DNA of 64,000 nucleotides from Treponema_C sp050320395. Its GTDB lineage: Bacteria; Spirochaetota; Spirochaetia; Treponematales; Treponemataceae. A program made the position numbers and the translations under genes. The notes below the pieces were generated by a model that saw only the letters and a list, made by a program, of their open reading frames with translations, made no database searches and was not told the DNA's origin. Positions 16,544-24,968 of this stretch are shown here, piece after piece. The stretch covers positions 1,984,001 to 2,048,000 of the forward strand of contig NZ_CP144459.1 in NCBI RefSeq assembly GCF_050320395.1, in the 5' to 3' direction. The first letter of the stretch is position 1; each line of letters opens with the position of its first letter.

Positions 16544-17680
16544 TCAGCGGGCGGTTGCGGCAAAACGGAACCCCATGTAGTTATACGCTTCTCCGGGATT
16601 ATAGGCATAGCGGTCGGCGCTGAATAAAAAAGCCGCATAGGGGCTCCAGCTTCCGCCGCGGCACACCCTGTCGGTACCGTAGCGCGCGCCGTACACAGCC
16701 GTTTCGCTTCCGCCGTCTTGTTCATCGTAACGGGCAAACCAATCCCAGCAAAACTCCAATACATTGCCGCTCATATCGTAGAGACCGCAAGCATTGGGCT
16801 TTCCGCTCCCCGGCATACTCAAGGGGCCTAAAACGCTGCCTGCAGTGCCGATAAAGGCGGTTCCCGGATATAATAACGGAGAGGGGAGCGAGGCATCCTT
16901 CGTGCGGGAAGCGCTTCCCTGTAGGGAAGCTTTTTCTTCCGGGTAACTTTTTACCGCTTTTTCAATACTTTCGGCATCCCACGCGGCACCCGACAGGCTA
17001 TTACCCGCGGTAAAACTTTCGACTCCGGATCTGCCGCGAATTTTGCGCGCCGCGTATTCCCATTCGGCTTCGCTCGGAAGGCGAAAACCGTCGGCAGTCC
17101 AATCGCATTCCGCCAAATCAACGGCGGCCGCATTTGAAGCATCGCGCAAAACCTCTCCCTTATAGGTATAGCAGGGCTTTCTGTTTTCAAGTTCGCTGAA
17201 CGCATTGCACCACACAAGGGCATCGCGCCAACTTATGTTCGTAACGGGCTGGTACATTCCCTCATCGGCAGGCGCCTTTCCCCGTCTGCCGGAAGAGCCT
17301 TCCTGACCGGGATTTTGAAAAACATATCCCAAAAGAGACTGCGCGCGCAGGCGCACTTCATACCACAAAGCATAGGTTGTTTCATATTTATTGATAAAAA
17401 AGGGATACACCTTGCGTACTGCGGTTACCGACTGCACCCCTTCTCCGATGACAAACTCGTCTTCTTTTTCGGCGGGTTTTACAAAGGCAATCATTTCGTT
17501 TTTTATGTATTCGGGCACACCTGCGCCCGTCACGGCCGAGTCCGGTACAACTTGAAGCCGTTGGGGAAAATCTTCAGCCTTCGGCCGCGGATTTGAGCCG
17601 GAGATTTCACCTTGAGCAAACAGACACAGGGGAAGAGCGCAAAACAAAACACCGCATATTTTTTTTACCGCATCCGTCAT
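16544..17680 (-). CDS. Exported SUMF1/FGE-domain protein, probably not an active FGE
   Basis: A 378-residue protein with a signal peptide (MTDAVKKICGVLFCALPLCLFAQG) and an FGE-sulfatase (SUMF1) domain over about residues 80-378. Visible motifs are FFINKYETTYALWYEV, PVTNISWRDALVWCNAFSE, GFRLPSEAEWEYAAR, NACGLYDMSGNVLEFCWDW, RVCRGGSW and the terminal YMGFRFA. The active-site cysteine region that precedes the terminal motif in true formylglycine-generating enzymes (a Cys in the 'C-x-R-x' segment) reads FSADRYAYNPG here and has no Cys. A binding or lectin-like role is more likely. The start at 17678-17680 is 1 nt after the corA stop, with its ribosome site (GGGGG) inside the end of corA, so translation is coupled. 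Confidence 0.8.
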   Translation of the reverse strand: MTDAVKKICGVLFCALPLCLFAQGEISGSNPRPKAEDFPQRLQVVPDSAVTGAGVPEYIKNEMIAFVKPAEKEDEFVIGEGVQSVTAVRKVYPFFINKYETTYALWYEVRLRAQSLLGYVFQNPGQEGSSGRRGKAPADEGMYQPVTNISWRDALVWCNAFSELENRKPCYTYKGEVLRDASNAAAVDLAECDWTADGFRLPSEAEWEYAARKIRGRSGVESFTAGNSLSGAAWDAESIEKAVKSYPEEKASLQGSASRTKDASLPSPLLYPGTAFIGTAGSVLGPLSMPGSGKPNACGLYDMSGNVLEFCWDWFARYDEQDGGSETAVYGARYGTDRVCRGGSWSPYAAFLFSADRYAYNPGEAYNYMGFRFAATAR

Positions 17681-17681
17681 A

Positions 17682-18674
17682 TTACCCCCTTTTTTTCCGC
17701 TTTTCTTTTGAATGCTTAGTGCGGCGCACTGAACGTTCGGGACGGTCGGAAAAAGCCAATTTTGCAATAAAGCCCGTTACAATGCAGAGGATACTGATAA
17801 CGGTAACGCCCAGCCAGCCGGACTTCATAAAGGGAAGCGGAACGTTCATGCCGAAAAAACTGACTATAAACGTGGGAATCATTAAAATTAAAGAAATAAC
17901 CGTTAAGCGCTTCATAACGATATTCAGGTTATTTGAAATAACCGAAGCAAAGGCGTCCATCATACCCGACAAAATATTGCTGTACGTGTCCGCCATTTCA
18001 ATGGCTTGGCGGTTATCTATGGCAACGTCTTCGAGCCAGTCCTTGTCTTCTTCGTCCAAATTGATAATGCGGGTTTTACCGATTTTTTCAAACAAAATCT
18101 GATTGCTTTTAAGCGAAGTCGTAAAAAACACCAGAGATTTTTCAAGGTTTAAAAGTAAAATCAACTCGTTGTTTCGGATGGAGCGTTCAAGCTGGCTTTG
18201 AATGGTTGCCGAACGCCTGTTTATTTCTTTAAGGTATCGCAAAAAGATGGTATCCGAGCGGCTTAAAATACGCACAATAAAGGCGGGAAAGTCCGACAGC
18301 GTTAAATCGCGTATACGGTTTTCGGCAAGGTCTCTGAGTACCTCGCAATCCGTCCAGCAAATCGTAATAATCGTTCCCGGATACAAAATGATGCCGAGGG
18401 GAACCGTAAAATAGCTTATATCGTTATCGGGAATAAAAACGGGTAAGCGCAAAATAATCAGGGTGTAATCGTCTTCACGCTCTATACGCGAAAGCTCGTC
18501 CTGGTCAAGGATGTCGAGAATGTGTTCCTGTTCAATATTAAAATCTTCTTCGAGAATGCGGATGTCTTCGCGGGTTACCGAACGTGCATCCACCCATTTA
18601 TTCAAATCGGGGTTCAGCTGCGATTCCGAACGCTGAACGAGTTTTCCGTTTTCCTGCTGCCAAAACGTTATCAT
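17682..18674 (-). CDS. corA: CorA-family magnesium/divalent cation channel
   Basis: A 330-residue CorA-type pentameric Mg2+ (or Co2+/Ni2+) channel of the inner membrane. A cytoplasmic alpha/beta domain and long coiled helices (about 1-260) precede the two C-terminal membrane helices. The selectivity motif GMN is present in SFFGMNVPLPF, followed by the loop and the second helix (VTVISILCIVTGFIAKLAF). The very C-terminus is basic (RRTKHSKEKRKKRG). The start at 18672-18674 follows GGAGGG by about 9 nt; the frame is open further upstream but without a start with a ribosome site. A short ORF with its own strong ribosome site overlaps the start in another frame, suggesting leader-peptide control. 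Coupled to the SUMF1-like gene downstream. Confidence 0.9.
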   Translation of the reverse strand: MITFWQQENGKLVQRSESQLNPDLNKWVDARSVTREDIRILEEDFNIEQEHILDILDQDELSRIEREDDYTLIILRLPVFIPDNDISYFTVPLGIILYPGTIITICWTDCEVLRDLAENRIRDLTLSDFPAFIVRILSRSDTIFLRYLKEINRRSATIQSQLERSIRNNELILLLNLEKSLVFFTTSLKSNQILFEKIGKTRIINLDEEDKDWLEDVAIDNRQAIEMADTYSNILSGMMDAFASVISNNLNIVMKRLTVISLILMIPTFIVSFFGMNVPLPFMKSGWLGVTVISILCIVTGFIAKLAFSDRPERSVRRTKHSKEKRKKRG

Positions 18675-18735
18675 AGGCCTGCCCTCCTGTGTGCATAGAA
18701 AAATATAAACAACTACTGCCGGGGTCTGAATCCAT
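18598..18735 (-). CDS. Leader ORF overlapping the corA start (candidate regulatory peptide)
   Basis: A 45-codon frame beginning ATG at 18733-18735, preceded by an excellent ribosome site AGGAGG at 6 nt. The first 20 codons (MDSDPGSSCLYFSMHTGGQA) lie before corA; the frame then runs out of phase across the corA start and stops at 18598. In Salmonella a leader peptide (CorL) controls corA by coupling translation to Rho termination. This is an analogous layout, with no sequence similarity claimed. Coding status is inferred only from ribosome site and position. Confidence 0.45.
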   Translation of the reverse strand: MDSDPGSSCLYFSMHTGGQAYDNVLAAGKRKTRSAFGIAAEPRFE

Positions 18736-18758
18736 ACGGCTCCTCCTATGACACATGA

Positions 18759-18780
18759 TGACAGGTCCACAAACCTGTCA
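18759..18780 (-). promoter_or_regulatory. 5'-end hairpin of the corA leader
   Basis: TGACAGGT, 6-nt loop, ACCTGTCA, a perfect 8-bp stem. It would lie at the very 5' end of the transcript predicted from the promoter at 18783-18811, just before the leader ORF ribosome site. It could protect the 5' end or take part in a cation-sensing fold. Confidence 0.6.
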
Positions 18781-18782
18781 GT

Positions 18783-18811
18783 ATTTTAGCGCTACGGGCA
18801 AAAAAAATCAA
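18783..18811 (-). promoter_or_regulatory. Promoter of corA operon
   Basis: Minus-strand TTGATT (18806-18811), 17-bp spacer, TAAAAT (18783-18788). The predicted leader before corA is about 100 nt. Confidence 0.65.
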
Positions 18812-18896
18812 TCGGTATACGGATTTTTCTTTTTTTTGCGTACTTGACTTATAGGCAAATCTTTTTTATTATAACCTATTGAGGTATGTGCATATA

Positions 18897-19592
18897 ATGA
18901 AGAAAATCAATATAAGTATATTTTTCCTGCTTTATACAGCCGTTTCCCTAAGCTCCCAAGCGCAGATATTGACGGTCAACGCTTTTTTTAAAACGGTTTC
19001 CGAAAAATACGGCCAAATACGGGACTATGAAGCCGATATGACAATAACGGCAAACAAAAGTATTATGCACTCCCGCGTATCTTTTAAAAAACCCAATTTG
19101 CTGCGTATCGACTTTTCCGATCCGGCAACCCAAACCATCGTATTTAACGGCGAGCAGTTGACCGTTTATCTTCCCGGTCCGCGCGCCATATTGAGTCAAT
19201 CCGTGGAAGGCGGAAACCGTGCACGGGCGGCAAATCTTGCCACCCCTCAAGGCCTTGCCCTGATGAGCCGCTACTATTCGATTGCATACGAAACCGGACA
19301 GGAAGCCGTCGCCCTTGATGAAAATACGGCCGGAAGCGCCGCCGAAGAAAAGGTTATAAAGCTGCTTTTATCCCGTAAAAATACGTCGGAAGGATTTAGA
19401 ACCGTAAAACTTGCAATAAATCCTTCAACCTTATTGATTCGACGGGTGGAAGCCGTATCGGCGGTAAGTGCAGATGTATTCAAATTCGATTTTTCAAACT
19501 ACGCATTAAACCAAAACATTCCCGATACCCGTTTTTTGTATGACGCTCCGTCGTCGGCAAATACGTACAACAATTTTCTTCTTACGGAATAA
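18897..19592 (+). CDS. LolA-like outer-membrane lipoprotein carrier protein
   Basis: A 231-residue exported protein of the LolA fold, a periplasmic chaperone that carries lipoproteins between membranes. A signal peptide (MKKINISIFFLLYTAVSLSSQA) is followed by the family opening: AFFKTVSEKYGQIRDYEADMT, then KPNLLRIDFSDPATQTIVFNG and YLPGPRAIL, matching the LolA pattern of strands. The start at 18897 fits the signal peptide; GAGG lies 12 nt upstream, rather far, and a GTG at 18888 is an alternative. It begins an operon with rodZ (12-bp gap), rimO and uvrD. Spirochete envelopes are rich in lipoproteins, which fits the role. Confidence 0.8.
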   Translation: MKKINISIFFLLYTAVSLSSQAQILTVNAFFKTVSEKYGQIRDYEADMTITANKSIMHSRVSFKKPNLLRIDFSDPATQTIVFNGEQLTVYLPGPRAILSQSVEGGNRARAANLATPQGLALMSRYYSIAYETGQEAVALDENTAGSAAEEKVIKLLLSRKNTSEGFRTVKLAINPSTLLIRRVEAVSAVSADVFKFDFSNYALNQNIPDTRFLYDAPSSANTYNNFLLTE

Positions 19593-19603
19593 GGAAAGAA
19601 GAC

Positions 19604-20707
19604 ATGGAAAGCTTCGGTCATTTACTGCGTACAAAACGTGAAGAAAAAAATATCTCTTTGGAAACGGCCTCCCGCGATACAATAATCTCAAAACAGTACC
19701 TGGAAGCCTTGGAAAGCGAAAACATAGACATATTTCCCGGACATACCTACGTTACCGGTTTTTTGCGCAATTACAGCGACTATTTGGGTTTGGACAGTAC
19801 CTACATTGTAAAACTTTTTAAAAGTAAAATCATGCAGGAAGCGCCCGTTCCCGAAGAGCTTATCATAAAACACCGTATAAGCAAAAAACTGATTGCCGCC
19901 ATTGCGGGAGGAGCGGTCGGCCTGTGTGCAGCCGTTGTTTTAAGCCTCTACTTTACCGTAATTAAGCCGGGAAGAACAAAGGCGGCGGCGGTCGATTTGG
20001 GAAAAAACAAGGGGCAGTCTTACACGATTTCGGCCATTCCCTTGCAGCGGCGCCTGTATAAGGGAGATACGATTCGCATTCCCTTCCCCGAAAACACACT
20101 CAGCTTAAGTGTCGAAAAAACACTGAACACCCTTGCCCTCGGTACTCCCATCGGAGTGCAATACGTTGAATTGGGTGAAGAACTGGAAATGGACATCGAC
20201 GGTACCGGCGGCGCGGATATCGTAGTGTTTTTATCGGATATATCCAAAGAAAACGAAGATTTGGGAGCGGAAGTCCGTATGTTTGTTAAAGCCGGAAGCA
20301 CCGCCGCCTTATCGGCAAGCGAGCTTATAAGTGCAGGTTCGGTTGCATTGGAATCCGGTGAAGTTTTAAAAGACGGTACCAAGCATACGGTTATTTTGCA
20401 GGATAACCGCGCCTACCCCTTTACGATAAATGCAAGTTTCCGCGGTATGTGTCTGTACCGGTATAAAAGCGACCGAAGCGATCCGTCGGAACATTTTTTA
20501 ACTTCCGGCGATACCTTAAAGGTATCGGCACAAAGCGCGCTTCGCTTGTGGATTTCCAATGCAAACACCGTAAAAATGCAGCTCGTTGCCGAGGGAAAGT
20601 CTTACGATTTGGAAATGGGACGCCCCGGTCAGGTTTTAGTGCAGGATGTCCGCTGGATAAAAGAAGCGGACGGCGTGTATAAACTGACGGTAGCGGAAGT
20701 TGACTGA
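19604..20707 (+). CDS. rodZ: RodZ-like helix-turn-helix membrane protein
   Basis: A 367-residue protein. Residues 1-75 are a cytoplasmic HTH_25 domain (ESFGHLLRTKREEKNISLETAS, then ISKQYLEALESENIDIFPG and YVTGFLRNYSDYLGLD), the standard RodZ opening that binds MreB. A single membrane helix follows near residues 95-118 (IAAIAGGAVGLCAAVVLSLYF), then a periplasmic region of about 245 residues with beta-rich segments. RodZ links the MreB cytoskeleton to elongation of the cell wall. Its stop lies 8 nt inside rimO. In spirochetes the role could extend to cell-body shape. Confidence 0.85.
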   Translation: MESFGHLLRTKREEKNISLETASRDTIISKQYLEALESENIDIFPGHTYVTGFLRNYSDYLGLDSTYIVKLFKSKIMQEAPVPEELIIKHRISKKLIAAIAGGAVGLCAAVVLSLYFTVIKPGRTKAAAVDLGKNKGQSYTISAIPLQRRLYKGDTIRIPFPENTLSLSVEKTLNTLALGTPIGVQYVELGEELEMDIDGTGGADIVVFLSDISKENEDLGAEVRMFVKAGSTAALSASELISAGSVALESGEVLKDGTKHTVILQDNRAYPFTINASFRGMCLYRYKSDRSDPSEHFLTSGDTLKVSAQSALRLWISNANTVKMQLVAEGKSYDLEMGRPGQVLVQDVRWIKEADGVYKLTVAEVD

Positions 20708-22100
20708 ATCCGGGACATCGCTTTTGCGCCGTTTTTACCTCGATCAGTACGGCTGTGCAAAAAATCAGGTTGACGGCGAATTGATTATCTCCTATTTGGA
20801 AAAGCGCGGTTACGCCTATACCGAAGATGCCGAAAAGGCCGGCTTGATTATAATCAATTCATGCGGCTTTATCGAAAGCGCAAAAAAAGAATCCCTCGAT
20901 GCCCTCTTTGCCGCGCGCAAAGCGTATCCTGCCGCAAAAATCATACTTGCAGGCTGCCTTTCCGAGCGCTATGCCGATGTTTTTGAAGAAAATTTGCCCG
21001 AAGCCGATGCCGTATTCGGTAACGGAGATTTGAATGCCCTCGGCGAATTGCTCGATAAACTCGAAGAGGGAAAGCGGCCCGTTATAAAACGCGAACAAAA
21101 AGGCGTATGTGCGGGAGAACGCACCAAGCTTTTGGGGTTTCCCTGTTCGGCCTATATCAAAATTACCGAAGGCTGCAATAACCGCTGCTCCTTTTGCGCA
21201 ATCCCGCTTATCAGAGGCAATTTACGAAGCCGCAGTGCGGACGATATTGTGGACGAAATCCGCAGCCTGCAAAAGCGCGGTATCTTCGAGTTCAATTTAA
21301 TCGGACAGGATTTGGCCGCTTACGGCTGCGACGGGGCGTGTAACGGTAATTCGGAAGATCCCCTCTATTTTCAAAGCCCCGGCCCTTTGAGCCTTTTATT
21401 GCAAAAAATAAGCGCTTTGGAAGGGGATTTTTGGCTTCGGCTGTTATACATTCACCCCGACCATTTTCCCCTCGACATATTGCCCCTTATACAAAAAGAT
21501 AAGCGCATTATCCCCTACTTCGACCTTCCCTTTCAGTCGGGAGATAACCGCATTATCCGCGCGATGAACCGAAGGGGTACGGCCGAATCCTATACCGAAC
21601 TTATCCGCCGCATAAAAGCCGATTTAAAAGACGCGGTTTTGCGTACTACCTTTTTATGCGGCTTTCCCGGCGAAACCGACGAAGAAGCCGAACATACCCT
21701 CGCCTTTTTAAAAGAGATAAAACCGCTGTGGTCCGGCTGTTTTGCATACAGTGCCGAAGAAGACACCCCCGCCGCCCTGATTAAAAAAAAGATCCCTGCA
21801 AAAACCGTCGAAAAACGCATCGCCGCTCTTCAAAGCGCTCAGGAAAAAATAACCGAAGAACTTTTACACGGCTATATCGGCCGGGTTTGCGATGTACTTG
21901 TTGAAGAACGTATTGAAGACGAAGAAACATCATTCGGCCTCGGCCGCTGCCGTTTTCAAGCGCCCGAAGCGGACGGTATTTGCGTTATCCGCTTCGACCC
22001 CGATGCCGAAAATGCACACAGCGTTTTTCCGGGAGCTGTCGTAAAAGTACGCATAGACGGCGTACGCGGTGTCGATGTAGTCGGAGTGTTAAGCCTATGA
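20700..22100 (+). CDS. rimO: Ribosomal protein S12 methylthiotransferase
   Basis: A 466-residue radical-SAM methylthiotransferase that adds a methylthio group to the conserved Asp of ribosomal protein S12. The N-terminal UPF0004 domain carries three cluster cysteines (DQYGCAKNQVDGE, NSCGFI, AGCLSERY). The radical-SAM motif is ITEGCNNRCSFCAIP, and a C-terminal TRAM domain is present. The sequence FYLDQYGCAKNQVD is typical for RimO rather than MiaB. The start is taken as TTG at 20700, overlapping rodZ by 8 nt; another TTG at 20724 would give a shorter N-terminus closer to the usual family start. Neither has a strong ribosome site, so translation is probably coupled to rodZ. Confidence 0.88.
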   Translation: MTESGTSLLRRFYLDQYGCAKNQVDGELIISYLEKRGYAYTEDAEKAGLIIINSCGFIESAKKESLDALFAARKAYPAAKIILAGCLSERYADVFEENLPEADAVFGNGDLNALGELLDKLEEGKRPVIKREQKGVCAGERTKLLGFPCSAYIKITEGCNNRCSFCAIPLIRGNLRSRSADDIVDEIRSLQKRGIFEFNLIGQDLAAYGCDGACNGNSEDPLYFQSPGPLSLLLQKISALEGDFWLRLLYIHPDHFPLDILPLIQKDKRIIPYFDLPFQSGDNRIIRAMNRRGTAESYTELIRRIKADLKDAVLRTTFLCGFPGETDEEAEHTLAFLKEIKPLWSGCFAYSAEEDTPAALIKKKIPAKTVEKRIAALQSAQEKITEELLHGYIGRVCDVLVEERIEDEETSFGLGRCRFQAPEADGICVIRFDPDAENAHSVFPGAVVKVRIDGVRGVDVVGVLSL

Positions 22101-24328
22101 ATGCGGACGAATATCTTAAAGTTTTAAATCCGGAGCAATACGAAGCGGTTACCCACGAGGGTTCTCCTCTTTTGATTTTAGCCGGAGCCGGATCGGGAAA
22201 AACACGGGTTATCACAACCAAGATTGCCTACCTTATAGGCGAAAAAGGATTCGACCCGCGTTCCATCCTGGCCGTTACCTTTACAAAAAAGGCCGCAAAC
22301 GAAATGGCCGAGCGCGCCCGTCTTTTGGAAGAAAAGGCGGCAGATACGCAAATCCGTACCTTTCATTCTTTCGGGGCGCGTTTTTTACGCAGCTTCGCAG
22401 TACAGGCCGGCATTGCACCGAATTTTACCGTATATGACGATGATGACACCGTAACTCTGCTTTCCAAAGCGGTTCCCTCCCTCTCCCGTCAGCAGGCATC
22501 GCGCGCCGCCCATAAAATCGCGCTGGCAAAAGACTATTGCCTTTTTCCCGATTCCCCCGATTTATCGGTGATAGAAAGCGACCCCGATTTTCCCGGCATC
22601 TACGAAGCCTATGAGCAGCGCCTTCGGGAAACGGGAAATGTCGATTTCGGCGACCTCATTATGCTTCCCGTGTGTGTGCTCCGCTCTGATGAGACGGTGC
22701 GCTCCCGTATGCACGAACGTTTTAAAGTCATCATGGTCGACGAATATCAGGATTCGAATACCGCACAGTTTTTACTCTTACAGCAGCTTGTTTCGGACGG
22801 TACATATATTTGCGTGGTAGGAGACGACGACCAGTCAATCTATAAGTTCCGCGGGGCCGAAGTTAAAAATATTTTAAACTTTCAGGAGCATTTTCCCGGC
22901 ACTAAAATCATACGTTTGGAGCGCAATTACCGCTCGGTTTCGCCGATTTTGCACGCCGCCGACAATGTTGTGCGCAACAATACCGAACGCTTAGGCAAAA
23001 CCCTTCATTCCGAGCGCGGAGAAGGTAAAAAGCCCGTCCTCGCCTTTTTACCCGCCCAGGATGCGGAAACCGCCTTTTGCGCCGAACTTATTCAGGAAGC
23101 CTATAAAAAGGGCTGCCCCTACTCGGACTGGGCAATTCTGTACCGCACAAACGCCCAATCACTCGGTTTTGAAACGGAATTCTTACACCGAAAAATTCCT
23201 TACAGCGTTGTCGGTGCCCTCAAGTTTTACGAGCGCGAAGAAATTAAAGATATTCTCGCCTTTTTAGCCCTTATCGCAAACCCGAAAGACGAAATCGCTT
23301 TCCGGCGTATCGTCAATAAACCCGCACGCTCCATAGGAGCCGTGTCTCAGGATAAAATAGTCGACTTTGTGCGCGAGGTAAACAGACAGTCTCGGGATAA
23401 TCAAATCGATTTTATTGCAGGCTGCCGCATGGGCCCTTCTTCGCTAACCAAAAAAACGGCCGAAGCACTGAACGGTTTTGCAGACCTGATAGATTCACTT
23501 TCCGCTTTTTTGGGTAAGGACAAAGATGAGGCTGACAATGAGGATAAAAATGAAGACAAAGAAGAAAAGCGGCTTTCCCTGTTTGTAGAAAAAATCATTT
23601 TGTCGTCGGGTTTAAACGAACACTACAGCGCGCAGGATGAAATAGCCGGCACACAAAAAACGGCAAACATGCAGGAACTTGCAAACAGTGCCGTCTTTTA
23701 TCCGAATACCCGCAAGGGACTCCTAGACTTTCTCGACCACATCGAGCTCGACCGCACCCTGGAAGCGGCCGAAGAAACCGATGGAGAAAAAGATGCGGTA
23801 ACCCTGATCACCCTGCACAACACCAAGGGCTTGGAATTCCCGCGCGTCGTTATCACCGGCCTTGAAAAGGGAATCTTTCCCCGCGGCGATAAAACCGGCG
23901 AAGAATTGGAAGAAGAACGCCGCCTCTTTTATGTCGGCATTACGCGGGCAAAAGACGAATTGTATATGACATCGTGCTCAATGCGCCGCCTCTACGGGCG
24001 CACCGACTACACCGAACCAAGCCTTTTTTTGTACGAGCTGGAAAAAGACGGCATAGAAATAATCGGAAAAACCCCCTACGGTTTTGCCCCCCTTCGTAAA
24101 ACGGGCTTTTCTTCCGCCGCCCCGGTTGAATCCTCCAATCCCCTCGCCCGCCGCTGGGCACGCGGCATACGGCTCTATCATGACGACTGGGGCTACGGAG
24201 TCATCACCAAAACCCGAGAAGACGCTGAAGACAACTACGTAATTACCGTCCAATTCGAAAACGGCGCCGAAAAACGCTTTTTACCCAAATACCAAGCTCA
24301 CAGCCTCATGATTGTATCGGAAGATTGA
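22097..24328 (+). CDS. uvrD: UvrD/PcrA-type superfamily 1 DNA helicase
   Basis: A 743-residue 3'-5' DNA helicase for repair and replication restart. The motifs are clear: Q-motif LNPEQYEAV, Walker A GAGSGKT at residues 30-36, Ia TFTKKAANEM, II VDEYQDSN, III GDDDQSIYKFRGA, IV LERNYRS, V TLHNTKGLEFPRV and VI VGITRAKDELY. An acidic insert of about 25 residues (KDKDEADNEDKNEDKEEK) lies near 475-500. The C-terminus has a Tudor-like segment (VITKTREDAEDNYVITVQFENGAEKRF), as in PcrA, where it contacts RNA polymerase. The ATG overlaps the rimO stop (ATGA), so translation is coupled. The upstream extension of the frame lies inside rimO and is not coding. Confidence 0.92.
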   Translation: MNADEYLKVLNPEQYEAVTHEGSPLLILAGAGSGKTRVITTKIAYLIGEKGFDPRSILAVTFTKKAANEMAERARLLEEKAADTQIRTFHSFGARFLRSFAVQAGIAPNFTVYDDDDTVTLLSKAVPSLSRQQASRAAHKIALAKDYCLFPDSPDLSVIESDPDFPGIYEAYEQRLRETGNVDFGDLIMLPVCVLRSDETVRSRMHERFKVIMVDEYQDSNTAQFLLLQQLVSDGTYICVVGDDDQSIYKFRGAEVKNILNFQEHFPGTKIIRLERNYRSVSPILHAADNVVRNNTERLGKTLHSERGEGKKPVLAFLPAQDAETAFCAELIQEAYKKGCPYSDWAILYRTNAQSLGFETEFLHRKIPYSVVGALKFYEREEIKDILAFLALIANPKDEIAFRRIVNKPARSIGAVSQDKIVDFVREVNRQSRDNQIDFIAGCRMGPSSLTKKTAEALNGFADLIDSLSAFLGKDKDEADNEDKNEDKEEKRLSLFVEKIILSSGLNEHYSAQDEIAGTQKTANMQELANSAVFYPNTRKGLLDFLDHIELDRTLEAAEETDGEKDAVTLITLHNTKGLEFPRVVITGLEKGIFPRGDKTGEELEEERRLFYVGITRAKDELYMTSCSMRRLYGRTDYTEPSLFLYELEKDGIEIIGKTPYGFAPLRKTGFSSAAPVESSNPLARRWARGIRLYHDDWGYGVITKTREDAEDNYVITVQFENGAEKRFLPKYQAHSLMIVSED

Positions 24329-24343
24329 AAAGCTCTGTAATAG

Positions 24344-24506
24344 AGCACCAGCTGCTCACTTACCCAGTTTGCCCGTGAAAGAAACAGGGCTTTCCAATAC
24401 ACTGGGAGCAAACTGAAAGCGCACTGTGTGCGCCGGTTCCCTAGAACTCTATTTTATTTAAAAAGGCTGTCCTTTAGACAGCCCTTTTAAATAAAAAAAG
24501 CCCGGC
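24344..24506 (-). repeat. 163-bp perfect repeat, distal copy, downstream of the rRNA operon
   Basis: Identical over 163 bp to 24642-24804 (offset 298). Contains a long-range pairing CAGTTTGC with GCAAACTG, CCCAGT with ACTGGG, the hairpin GCGCAC-TGT-GTGCGC, a terminator-like stem GGCTGTC/GACAGCC and, at its end, GCCGGGC-T7 on the minus strand, which matches the 3' end of the 5S gene and its T-run. It also follows uvrD on the other strand. Confidence 0.92.
24459..24490. terminator. Bidirectional intrinsic terminator, distal copy
   Basis: GGCTGTC (24465-24471), 5-nt loop, GACAGCC (24477-24483), with AAAAA before and CTTTT after on the plus strand, so the minus strand also ends in TTTTT. It can stop uvrD transcription and minus-strand read-through from the rRNA operon. 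Confidence 0.7.
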
Positions 24507-24641
24507 TTCGAGCGCAGAGCGCTCAGCAACCTGCGCACGGCAATAGTCGGGTACTTTTGCCGTGCGCGTCGAGTTTGGCGTAAGGCTTGCGCCTTATCGT
24601 CAAACTCGCATACATAACCGGTGCTAAAAGCTGAAGTTTTT
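24507..24641. other. Spacer between 163-bp repeats, made of successive hairpins
   Basis: No gene. In order: GAGCGC-AGA-GCGCTC (24510-24524); an 11-bp stem GCGCACGGCAA with its complement (24533-24543 and 24557-24567); CGAGTTTG/CAAACTCG (24570-24577, 24601-24608) enclosing TAAGGC/GCCTTA; and GTGCTAAAA/TTTTAGCAC (24621-24629, 24638-24646). Almost every base can be paired. Confidence 0.8.
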
Positions 24642-24804
24642 AGCACCAGCTGCTCACTTACCCAGTTTGCCCGTGAAAGAAACAGGGCTTTCCAATACAC
24701 TGGGAGCAAACTGAAAGCGCACTGTGTGCGCCGGTTCCCTAGAACTCTATTTTATTTAAAAAGGCTGTCCTTTAGACAGCCCTTTTAAATAAAAAAAGCC
24801 CGGC
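24642..24804 (-). repeat. 163-bp perfect repeat, copy nearer the rRNA operon
   Basis: Identical to 24344-24506, with the same internal pairing and terminator stem. On the minus strand it is preceded by GGTTGCTGCCCGAC...GCCGGGC-T7, which repeats the last bases of 5S (GGTTGCTG and GCCGGGC) with an inverted repeat inserted between them. Confidence 0.92.
24757..24788. terminator. Bidirectional intrinsic terminator, proximal copy
   Basis: Second copy of the GGCTGTC/GACAGCC stem with A- and T-runs (24763-24769 and 24775-24781), 298 bp from the first. Confidence 0.7.
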
Positions 24805-24925
24805 ATACCCGACTCCCGTCGGGCAGCAACCGACGCACGCACGCGTGCTTAGCACGTTTGCAAGGAAACGGTTTTGAACTCTGCAAATACCAAAGCAAAC
24901 GTGATAGGTTCCTTTGAACTAATTT

Positions 24926-24962
24926 TATGCCCTGAGACGCACGCTGTACGCCTCAGGGCATA
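24926..24962. terminator. Palindrome directly behind 5S rRNA
   Basis: TATGCCCTGAG (24926-24936) pairs exactly with CTCAGGGCATA (24952-24962). On the minus strand the order is 5S end GCCGGGC, T7, then this stem. The T-run therefore follows the 5S terminal helix, which may itself act as terminator stem; the palindrome may define the 3' end or block exonuclease. Confidence 0.55.
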
Positions 24963-24968
24963 AAAAAA

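Noticed and set aside
18675..18770. In-frame extension of corA to 18770
   Set aside because: The frame is open but offers no start with a ribosome site; the AGGAGG present there serves an ATG in another frame.
21980..22096. N-terminal extension of the helicase frame
   Set aside because: This part lies inside rimO in another frame; the ATG at 22097 overlapping the rimO stop gives the normal UvrD N-terminus.
24458..24709. 83-residue minus-strand ORF downstream of the rRNA operon
   Set aside because: It spans the 163-bp repeat and hairpin cassette, has no ribosome site and its codons are determined by inverted repeats.
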